DNA of 64,000 bases from Bradyrhizobium valentinum (GTDB lineage: Bacteria; Pseudomonadota; Alphaproteobacteria; Rhizobiales; Xanthobacteraceae): contig NZ_LLXX01000143.1 in assembly GCF_001440405.1 (NCBI RefSeq), positions 35,403 to 99,402 on the forward strand, given 5' to 3'. Within the stretch, counting starts at the first letter, position 1, and every line of letters begins with the position of its first letter. A program made the position numbers and the translations under genes. The notes under the pieces are model-generated. The model made no database searches. It was not told the DNA's origin and saw nothing but the letters and a program-made list of their open reading frames with translations. Below, one piece after another: positions 1 to 6,551 of the stretch.

Positions 1-67
1 GACAGGCAGCGGCTCCTACTGACATCGACACGACCCGAGCGCGAGAGAAGGGGCGAAGAGGCATCCA

Positions 68-364
68 ATGTTCAAACGATCCGATCAGGACAGCAGAAGA
101 CCGGTGCACATCGTCGTGGACGGGGCCGCCGTCGCCGCGCGCGAGGGCGATACGGTTTCCGCTGCGCTGCTCGCCTCCGGCCGTGACGTGCGCCGCGCAA
201 CCGCGGTGAGCGGCGCGCCGCGCTTGCCCTATTGCATGATGGGCGTGTGTTTCGATTGCCTCGTCACCATCGATGGCGTCGGCAATCGCCAAGGCTGCCT
301 GGTGCCCGTCGCCGAGGGCATGCAGATCGAGATCCAAAAGGGCAAAAGGGAGATCGGCCGATGA
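68..364 (+). CDS. (2Fe-2S)-binding small subunit of an amino/imino-acid dehydrogenase
   Basis: A 98-residue ferredoxin-like protein. The Cys pattern YCMMGVCFDC followed by GC about 20 residues later fits the plant-type 2Fe-2S fold found in HcnA, in the gamma subunit of D-hydroxyproline dehydrogenase and in opine oxidase small subunits. It should pass electrons between the flavin subunits and a membrane acceptor. The stop codon overlaps the start of the next gene (ATGA), so translation is probably coupled. The upstream GAAGAGG is a plausible ribosome site. The cofactor class is clear; the substrate cannot be told from sequence. Confidence 0.88.
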   Translation: MFKRSDQDSRRPVHIVVDGAAVAAREGDTVSAALLASGRDVRRATAVSGAPRLPYCMMGVCFDCLVTIDGVGNRQGCLVPVAEGMQIEIQKGKREIGR

Positions 365-1779
365 ACGTGGCTCCCAAGCGCGATAGCTATGACGTCGTGG
401 TCATCGGGGCAGGGCCCGCAGGGCTCGCCGCCGCAGCGACCGCGGCCGAAGCTGACCTGTCGGCACTGCTGCTCGACGAGAATGCCGGCCCCGGCGGTCA
501 GGTCTGGCGCGCCATCGCCTCGACCCCAGTAACGGAACGCGACCGCCTCGGCGCCGACTATTGGGCGGGCGCGGAGCTCGTTCGGGCGGTGCGCACGAGC
601 GGCGCCGAAATCATCCAGCGTGCGACGGTCTGGAGCCTTGACCGCCACCTCGAGGTCGGCGTGTCAATCGGCGGCGCGTCGTCCCTCGTCAAGGCGCGCC
701 GCGTGATCCTGGCAACAGGCGCGCTGGAGCGGCCGTTTCCGATTCCCGGCTGGACCCTTCCTGGGGTGATGACCGCAGGCGCCGCGCAGACGATGCTGAA
801 GTCCTCAGGGCTCGTGCCGGATGGGCGGACGGTGATCGCCGGCCAGGGACCGCTGCTTTGGTTGCTCGCGGCGCAGATCCTGCGCCTTGGCGGTCGGATC
901 GACCGCATCCTCGATACGACCGAGCGTCGAAACTATTTTGCCGCGCTGCCCCACGCATTCGCCTTCATGACCTCGCCCTATTTCGCAAAGGGCCTTGCCA
1001 TGATGCGGGAAGTGCGGGCGAAAGTTCCGGTGGTGAGTGGAGTTAGCGAACTTGCTGCCGCTGGCGACGGCCAGCTTGCAACCGTGACCTATGCAGTCGG
1101 CAGCCGACGCGAGACGATTCCAGCCGAGCTGCTGCTGCTGCATCAGGGCGTGGTGCCCAACGTCAATCTCGCGATGGCGGCCGGGGTCGAGCATCGCTGG
1201 GACGACCTGCAGCTCTGCTGGTCGCCGGTTCTTGATCACAATGGCAGCGCGTCGGTCGAAGGCATTGGTATCGCCGGCGATGGTGCCGGGATCGGTGGTG
1301 CGGGAGCCGCAATTGTTCGCGGCCATATCGCTGCACGAGTTGCGGTCGAGGCGCTGGCACCTGCGGCGGCTGCGAAGCTTGCCCCGATGGCAACCTTCCG
1401 AGCATCGCTAGCGCAGGCCGAGCGAGGCCGTGCCTTCCTCGACACGCTGTTCCGCCCCGCCCGGCAGTTCCGCATCCCCTCCGGCGATACCGTCGTCTGC
1501 CGCTGCGAGGAGGTCACGGCCAAGGACATTGTCGATGCCGTCGCGATCGGTGCGACCGGTCCCAACCAGCTCAAGGCGTATCGCCGCAGCGGCATGGGTC
1601 CCTGCCAGGGCCGGCTCTGCGGCCTGACCGTCACTGAACTGATGGCGCAGGCCCGCGGCAAGACTCCGCAGGAGATCGGCTATTATCGGCTGCGCGCACC
1701 GGTGAAGCCGATCACGCTCGCGGAGCTGGCGGCGGTGCCGAAGACAGAAGCCGACGTCCAGGCGGTGGTGCGCGGATGA
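361..1779 (+). CDS. FAD/NAD(P)-binding oxidoreductase, HcnB/OoxA-type alpha subunit
   Basis: A 472-residue flavoprotein. An N-terminal Rossmann motif VVVIGAGPAGLAAA (about residues 11-25) is followed by a pyridine-nucleotide-disulfide oxidoreductase body and a second dinucleotide-binding segment near VIAGQGPLLWLLA. The C-terminal BFD-like 2Fe-2S domain has CRCEEV and then MGPCQGRLCG. This architecture is that of HcnB, opine oxidase A and the D-hydroxyproline dehydrogenase alpha subunit. The ATG at 361 was chosen over an upstream in-frame start because it overlaps the previous stop and puts the FAD motif near the N-terminus. Together with the flanking 2Fe-2S and DAO-type subunits it should form an amine- or imine-oxidising complex. 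Confidence 0.9.
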   Translation: MNVAPKRDSYDVVVIGAGPAGLAAAATAAEADLSALLLDENAGPGGQVWRAIASTPVTERDRLGADYWAGAELVRAVRTSGAEIIQRATVWSLDRHLEVGVSIGGASSLVKARRVILATGALERPFPIPGWTLPGVMTAGAAQTMLKSSGLVPDGRTVIAGQGPLLWLLAAQILRLGGRIDRILDTTERRNYFAALPHAFAFMTSPYFAKGLAMMREVRAKVPVVSGVSELAAAGDGQLATVTYAVGSRRETIPAELLLLHQGVVPNVNLAMAAGVEHRWDDLQLCWSPVLDHNGSASVEGIGIAGDGAGIGGAGAAIVRGHIAARVAVEALAPAAAAKLAPMATFRASLAQAERGRAFLDTLFRPARQFRIPSGDTVVCRCEEVTAKDIVDAVAIGATGPNQLKAYRRSGMGPCQGRLCGLTVTELMAQARGKTPQEIGYYRLRAPVKPITLAELAAVPKTEADVQAVVRG

Positions 1780-2909
1780 CGAAGCTCGCCGATGCCATCG
1801 TTGTCGGTGGCGGCATCCACGGATGCTCGACCGCGCTTCACATGTGCCTCGCGGGCATGAAGCCGGTGCTGATCGAGAAGGACTATGCCGGCCGCCACGC
1901 CTCAGGGGTGAACGCCGGTGGCGTTCGTCAACTCGCGCGGCATGTCGCCGAGATCCCGCTCTCGATCCGCTCGATGGGAATTTGGGAGCGGATTGAAGAG
2001 CTGGTCGACGACACCTGCAGCTTCGAAAGCCACGGCCAGGTGCTGGTCGCCGAGAACGACGCCGAATTCGATGCCTGTCGCGCGCGCGTCGCCGAGTTGA
2101 ACGCGCTCGGCTTCACTCATGAGGAGCTGATCGACGGGCCGGAGCTGCGGCGGCTGGTGCCGGCGGTGGCCGAGAGCTGCCCTGGCGGTGTGGTGTCGCG
2201 GCGGGATGGCGCGGCCGATCCCGCCAGAACCACCACCGCATTCCGCCGCAAGGCTGCCGCGCTCGGCGCAACCGTCTGTGAAGGCGTGGCAGCGACCAAC
2301 ATTCGTAAAGAAGATGGGTTGTGGCGGGTGGATGTCGGCGCCGACACCTATGCTGGGCCGGTGCTCGTCAATGCCGCCGGGGCATGGGCCGGCCGCATGG
2401 CCGCGGCGCTCGGCGAGCCGGTGCCGGTTGAAACCGTGGCGCCGATGCTGATGATCACCTCCCGCGTGCCGCGTTTCATCGATCCGGTGGTCATTCTGCG
2501 TGGCCGCAAACTCTCCTTCAAACAGTTCGCCAACGGCACCGTGCTGATCGGCGGTGGGCATCTGGCGACGCCGGACCAGGATCGAAATGAAACGGTGCTG
2601 GACTGGCGCAGCCTCGCCATCAGTGCACGCACGGTGTTCGAGCTATTCCCCGTGATGCGCAGCGCCGCCATTGTCCGCGCCTGGGCCGGCATCGAGGCGC
2701 GGACACGCGACGAACTGCCCGTGCTCGGCCCGAGCGCGCGCCACGCGGGGCTCTATCACCAATTCGGCTTTTCGCTGCATGGCTTCCAGCTCGGCCCCGG
2801 CGCGGGCGCCGTGATGACGGAGCTGATCGCCAACGGCGGTACCCAGACACGGATCGGCGATCTCAGCATCGACCGCTTTCATCCTTCCACACCCTGGAAC
2901 CCAAGATGA
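1776..2909 (+). CDS. FAD-dependent oxidoreductase, DAO family (HcnC/OoxB-type beta subunit)
   Basis: A 377-residue member of the glycine/D-amino-acid oxidase family. It opens with the FAD-binding motif IVVGGGIHGCSTALH and ends with the usual GFSLHGFQLGPGAG segment that contacts the flavin. It overlaps the preceding gene by ATGA and completes a gamma-alpha-beta gene set. Family knowledge says the DAO subunit holds the substrate site for a secondary or primary amine (sarcosine, proline derivative, opine or glycine). Which one is used here is not visible; the adjacent RidA suggests an enamine/imine product. Confidence 0.9.
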   Translation: MTKLADAIVVGGGIHGCSTALHMCLAGMKPVLIEKDYAGRHASGVNAGGVRQLARHVAEIPLSIRSMGIWERIEELVDDTCSFESHGQVLVAENDAEFDACRARVAELNALGFTHEELIDGPELRRLVPAVAESCPGGVVSRRDGAADPARTTTAFRRKAAALGATVCEGVAATNIRKEDGLWRVDVGADTYAGPVLVNAAGAWAGRMAAALGEPVPVETVAPMLMITSRVPRFIDPVVILRGRKLSFKQFANGTVLIGGGHLATPDQDRNETVLDWRSLAISARTVFELFPVMRSAAIVRAWAGIEARTRDELPVLGPSARHAGLYHQFGFSLHGFQLGPGAGAVMTELIANGGTQTRIGDLSIDRFHPSTPWNPR

Positions 2910-2916
2910 GGACATC

Positions 2917-3264
2917 ATGAACATCATCCGCAACATCCGTACGCCGATCATGCACCGCGCAGTTGAAGCCAATGGGTTTGTGTTCGTCGGCGGCACGATC
3001 GCCGACGATACCAGCGCCTCGATGGGCGAGCAGACCCGCAACATCCTCGGCAAGATTGCCGGCTATCTGAAAGAGGCGGGCACGGATGCAACCCGCGTCG
3101 TCAGCGCCTCGATCTTCGTGACGGATCTCTCCAAGAAAAAGGAGATGGACGCGGCATGGCTCGAATTTTTCGGCAACGACCTGCCGGCGCGGGCAACGGT
3201 CGGTGTGGCCGATCTCGGCGGCGGCGCCTTGATTGAGGTCGTTGTCACGGCGCTCAAAGGCTGA
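2917..3264 (+). CDS. RidA/YjgF/UK114-family enamine/imine deaminase
   Basis: A 115-residue RidA-family protein with the typical PARATVGVADLGGGALIEV segment, which carries the conserved active-site Arg. RidA proteins hydrolyse reactive enamines/imines such as 2-aminoacrylate to keto acids and ammonia. The gene starts 7 bp after the DAO-type subunit and is surely co-transcribed, so it probably clears the imine made by that oxidase. Length and start agree with the family. Confidence 0.92.
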   Translation: MNIIRNIRTPIMHRAVEANGFVFVGGTIADDTSASMGEQTRNILGKIAGYLKEAGTDATRVVSASIFVTDLSKKKEMDAAWLEFFGNDLPARATVGVADLGGGALIEVVVTALKG

Positions 3265-3445
3265 GCACACTGGCCCGCTTGTCCAATTGCTGACAGCGGC
3301 TTGTCGTCCCAGAATTGCTGAGGTCGTTGCCTGGCGATCTCAAACCGGTCGCCTGGTTCGAAAGTGGCGCGCACTATCAGATATTTTGGTGGAGCGCTCC
3401 ACGCGGGCACGTCGCGGCAAAATTCATCGCCACCACGGTTCATCA

Positions 3446-4345
3446 TCAATGAGGCACGGATGATTTGGCCGCCGCGACCGAATCCTGGGTAACCATCTCG
3501 GCCAGGCCATCCGGGCCGACGCCGCGGACGGCGATGGCGACTTGCGTACGATTGCAGACGCCCAACTTGCGCATGATCTCGCGGACATGAACCTTGACGG
3601 TCGTTTCGGTCATGCCGAGCTTGCGACCGATCACCTTGTTGGGATCGCCTTGGCAGAGGCACGCGAGAACGGCGTACTGCCGTTCGGTAAACTCGGGTGC
3701 ATGCCGCGCGCCGTTGGAGCCACAAGACCCATTGGAAGACCCATTAGAGCCGTCGACGCCGCGGTCACTCGCCGCCTTGCCGTCGAAAAGGGAGACTTGT
3801 TGCTCGTATAGGCCGTCCTCCGGTCCGAGGGGCGGGGCCTGCATCTGTTGCTCGGGGGGCAGGAGCGGTTGCTCCTGGGAAAGATCAGGCAGTCTGTATT
3901 CGATGGGCGGCGAATTGAAGGCCTGGGCTAAGACGGCGGTCGGCGGAAAATAGGTACCGCCATGGAGGACGAACGAAAGGGCCTGCAGCGCGAGCTCGGG
4001 CGCCATGGAGTTGCTGAAGTAACCCTGGGCCCCGCAACGCATCGCGGCGAGGACGGTGGCGGGATGTTCATCGTCGGAGACGATGGCGAGCGCGGCGTCC
4101 CGGCGAAGCGTGTGCAAGACCTGTATCTCGGTGAAGACCTCGTAGGGAGAGGGGGCACCGACGCTGTAAATCAGCATGTCGCATTCGGCGCGCTCGGCAA
4201 GCTTCGCGTGCGCTTCGTCAGGATCGAGCGAAATCAGCTCGACGTTTTCGTTCCTGGCCCACGGACTTAAGAAGCTCTCCGCGCGGGCTCGCCTAAAGGC
4301 CATCGTATCTACAATAAAAACGGTCTTCTTGGGTGGGACCGACAT
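3446..4345 (-). CDS. LuxR-family transcriptional regulator with a pseudo-receiver domain
   Basis: A 299-residue protein. An N-terminal receiver-like fold (about 8-125) is joined by a long Pro/Gln- and then Ser/Gly/Asn-rich linker (DGSNGSSNGSCGSNG) to a C-terminal LuxR helix-turn-helix (FTERQYAVLACLCQGDPNKV through VKVHVREIMRKLGVCNRTQ). In the receiver the beta-3 phospho-acceptor Asp is replaced: CDMLIYSVGAP, where families show xDxxLxDxxxP, so regulation by phosphorylation is unlikely. The start ATG at 4345 gives MSVPPKKTVFIVD; an upstream in-frame ATG would add 19 unlikely residues. It is convergent with ridA and divergent from the 4580 gene. Its targets are unknown; the nearby secretion locus is one possibility. 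Confidence 0.85.
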   Translation of the reverse strand: MSVPPKKTVFIVDTMAFRRARAESFLSPWARNENVELISLDPDEAHAKLAERAECDMLIYSVGAPSPYEVFTEIQVLHTLRRDAALAIVSDDEHPATVLAAMRCGAQGYFSNSMAPELALQALSFVLHGGTYFPPTAVLAQAFNSPPIEYRLPDLSQEQPLLPPEQQMQAPPLGPEDGLYEQQVSLFDGKAASDRGVDGSNGSSNGSCGSNGARHAPEFTERQYAVLACLCQGDPNKVIGRKLGMTETTVKVHVREIMRKLGVCNRTQVAIAVRGVGPDGLAEMVTQDSVAAAKSSVPH

Positions 4346-4520
4346 AACGCGCCCCTTAATGTTACATCCAATGATATCGACAGGTTTCTTCCGAGACCCC
4401 AAAGGTCGCTATGAAATAGATCACTTAGCATCTTAATTGTGCAGAAAAGTTTACACTTGTTGGAACGAAATGCCAAGATAAGGATGTGTGACAAGAAGTC
4501 GTCAAAAAAATGGGAACTGA

Positions 4521-4557
4521 AGCAGGATAGCAGCAGGAAAGCAGCAGGATAGCAGCA
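4521..4557. repeat. Short direct repeat upstream of the 4580 gene
   Basis: AGCAGGATAGCAGCA occurs at 4521-4535 and again at 4543-4557 with a period of 22 bp. It sits in the divergent promoter region between the LuxR-type gene and the 4580 gene, only about 25 bp before the latter. It may be a regulator site or a small slippage product. Confidence 0.5.
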
Positions 4558-4579
4558 AGAAGGCGACATTTTTCATGCG

Positions 4580-5308
4580 ATGATGCAAAATATTTCAGGC
4601 GCTGATTGCATGAGTGAGGTTCCTCCAGCCTTCGTTATTATATCTTTCGATATATACTTCTTTGGCGACGAAGCCCGTTACGATCGAATGATGATAGGCC
4701 TGATCTTCGGAGACATGGCCGTGTTTGTCAGCAAGCTGCCGCCAAAGCCGGATTTTGACATGCTCGCCGCCGCGGCGCCCGCGTCGGCGGATCGCCGTAC
4801 GTTCGTCCTCGCTTTGATGGGAAACCTGATCTGCAGTTGGTCGAATAACGAAAGCCTTTTCATCTACGTGCTGATGATTCTGTTGCGGACCGACGAGGCT
4901 TCCGCCGCAGTCGTGTTCGCGACATTGAACACCACCCGCGCGAGACTCGATCTGATCCAGCGACTGGCCAAGATCAGGGTGACCGACAAGGCTCTGTCGA
5001 AAAATCTGACAGCGCTCATCGAACGTTTCTCGGAATCCACCAAGGTTCGCAATGAGTTGAATCATTGCATGTTCATTTTTGATTCCGCGGGCGCCATCAC
5101 CCACACGCAGTCGATGCGATTGATGGAAACAAGGGCGAGCCTGAGGTTCGGAGAGATCAAGGCGCTGGACGAAAGCCGTCTGCAGGAGATGGTGCGGACG
5201 ACCCACGAAATGACGAAGATCAACCGCGAGATCTGGGATCTGCTGCCGCGCCTTGAAGCGCATGTTTATGGCGTGAAGCCCCAAGGCGTGCCGCGCGACG
5301 CGGCTTGA
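4580..5308 (+). CDS. Hypothetical protein with a HEPN-like RNELNH motif
   Basis: A 242-residue, mostly helical soluble protein without a signal peptide. I do not recognise the family. The segment VRNELNHC (about residue 156) has the R-N-x-x-x-H form of the HEPN RNase motif (RX4-6H), and the surrounding amphipathic helices (LTALIERFSESTKVRNELNH) fit a four-helix HEPN-like domain. Later ATGs at 4610 and 4688 are possible starts. The gene stands alone between the LuxR-type regulator and the type I secretion locus. The HEPN reading is inference from one motif. Confidence 0.72.
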   Translation: MMQNISGADCMSEVPPAFVIISFDIYFFGDEARYDRMMIGLIFGDMAVFVSKLPPKPDFDMLAAAAPASADRRTFVLALMGNLICSWSNNESLFIYVLMILLRTDEASAAVVFATLNTTRARLDLIQRLAKIRVTDKALSKNLTALIERFSESTKVRNELNHCMFIFDSAGAITHTQSMRLMETRASLRFGEIKALDESRLQEMVRTTHEMTKINREIWDLLPRLEAHVYGVKPQGVPRDAA

Positions 5309-5612
5309 AGCAGGCCGGCGATAACGAACGATCGAACGTCGTCGCGCCGCTATTCATCCAAAAGACTGACTCGTTCTGGGCGCCAACCGTGCCGATGGTT
5401 GATATCGCAAGATACAACGGAGGATCGAATGCGTGCATGTTGTTGTCGAAGATGTGGCGGCATTCTGACCGTGCCGTGGTTCGCAATAACGCGAGTGCCG
5501 GCAGTCGGAAGAAACCGACGTTGAAGAGCACCGCCGCGCTTCGAAGACCGCAGACTTAGAAGATCAGCGCTCTCCGTTCCGCCCGCGATGCTCCAAACCA
5601 CAGGAGCTCGTC
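5309..5612. other. Intergenic region before the secretion locus
   Basis: About 300 bp with no convincing gene; a short plus-strand frame here has no family features. It presumably holds the promoter of the repeat protein at 5613. No hairpin terminator was seen. Confidence 0.4.
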
Positions 5613-6413
5613 ATGTTTGATCCCAACGATCAGGAACAAGAGCAAGAGCAGTTGCAGGCGCAGGCCAATCTCCAGGCTCAATTGCAGGGCCAGGGCCAGG
5701 GTCAAGGCCAGGGTCAGGGCCAGGGCCAATTCCAGGTCGCGGTACAGTCGCTCGAATCCAAGAGCGACAACGAGAACGACAACGAGAACGACAACGACAA
5801 TGACAACGACAACGACAACAAGAATGAGAACGAGAACAAGAACGAGAACGAGGTCGAAAACAAGCTCGACAACGAGGTAGATAACGATCTCGACAACGAC
5901 GTCGACAACAAGATCGACAACGACATCGAAAACAAGATCGAAAACACCGTCGAGAGCAAGGTAGACGTTGATGTCGATGTGGATGTCGATGTGGACACAG
6001 AAGGCCTGAGCACCCCGGTCATCGACCTCAGCCACTTCACCACGAATGGTTCTGTCGTCATGCCTGACGTCGTGACCCAGACGATGAACGACGGCAACCA
6101 GTTCAATATTGATCAGGTCAACAACCTGGTCGATAACGACAGCAACTGGTCGCATGCCAGCTACACCGGCGGCGCCGGCGGGGATTGGTGTGAGCCGGGT
6201 GCAAGCTTCAGCATGGAAGCCAAGATCGAAGGCGGAGAGTCCAGGATCGGCGACGTCGGCGATGTTGGGCGTGGCAGCGTGTCTTCGAGCGCCGATGCAG
6301 TTCTCAACCAGTCGGCCTTCGATCAGAACATCACGCAGGGTGCGAACATTCAGTTCAACAGCATCACCATTCAGGCTGCTGGTAACAATGTGAGCGACGA
6401 CGATATAGGGTAG
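5613..6413 (+). CDS. Low-complexity Gln/Gly-, Asp/Asn- and Val/Asp-repeat protein, candidate type I secretion substrate
   Basis: A 266-residue highly acidic protein built from successive blocks: Gln-rich (about 8-28), a Gly-Gln dipeptide run (29-38), a long (D/E/K)-N dipeptide run (52-105), V-D/K-x-D-N units (80-112) and a Val-Asp run (117-130). The C-terminal half is less repetitive and contains FNIDQVNNLVDNDSN and IQFNSITIQAAGNN. The Q-x-N-x-L-x-D-N-D element also occurs in the product of the next gene. There is no Sec signal, which fits type I export by a C-terminal signal. RTX nonapeptides are absent. A strong terminator follows, so it forms its own transcription unit. The function is unknown; surface or biofilm protein is inference. 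Confidence 0.8.
   Translation: MFDPNDQEQEQEQLQAQANLQAQLQGQGQGQGQGQGQGQFQVAVQSLESKSDNENDNENDNDNDNDNDNKNENENKNENEVENKLDNEVDNDLDNDVDNKIDNDIENKIENTVESKVDVDVDVDVDVDTEGLSTPVIDLSHFTTNGSVVMPDVVTQTMNDGNQFNIDQVNNLVDNDSNWSHASYTGGAGGDWCEPGASFSMEAKIEGGESRIGDVGDVGRGSVSSSADAVLNQSAFDQNITQGANIQFNSITIQAAGNNVSDDDIG
5688..5995 (+). repeat. In-frame 6-bp coding microsatellites
   Basis: Three tandem blocks inside the 5613 gene have 6-bp or 12-bp periods: GGCCAG/GGTCAG units (5688-5728), GACAAC/GAGAAC units (about 5766-5860) and GATGTC/GATGTG units (about 5968-5995). All periods are multiples of three, so copy-number change would alter protein length without a frameshift. Confidence 0.8.
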
Positions 6414-6423
6414 TTTCGCGTTC

Positions 6424-6458
6424 GACCCGCGCGGCGTTAGCCGCGCGGGTCATTTTTT
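6424..6458 (+). terminator. Intrinsic terminator
   Basis: GACCCGCGCGGC (6424-6435), loop GTTA and GCCGCGCGGGTC (6440-6451) form a perfect 12-bp stem followed by A and six T. It lies 10 bp after the stop of the 5613 gene and separates it from the 6552 gene. Confidence 0.92.
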
Positions 6459-6551
6459 CCCAGCTTTCATTTCAGTCGCCGCAGTTGCCGACAAGAAGCT
6501 GTGGGGTCGCCGTGCGGCCCCTAACAGCTCGCGGCGACAGGGGAGGTTCCC

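Noticed and set aside
5688-5995. CRISPR-like tandem repeats
   Set aside because: The units are 6-12 bp, contiguous, without spacers and within a coding frame. No cas genes are present.
5556-6155. Minus-strand Val/Leu-rich frame opposite the Asp/Asn-repeat gene
   Set aside because: GAC/AAC/GTC repeats read backwards give Val/Leu/Asp strings. The plus-strand frame has a start, a terminator and a context that explain the region.
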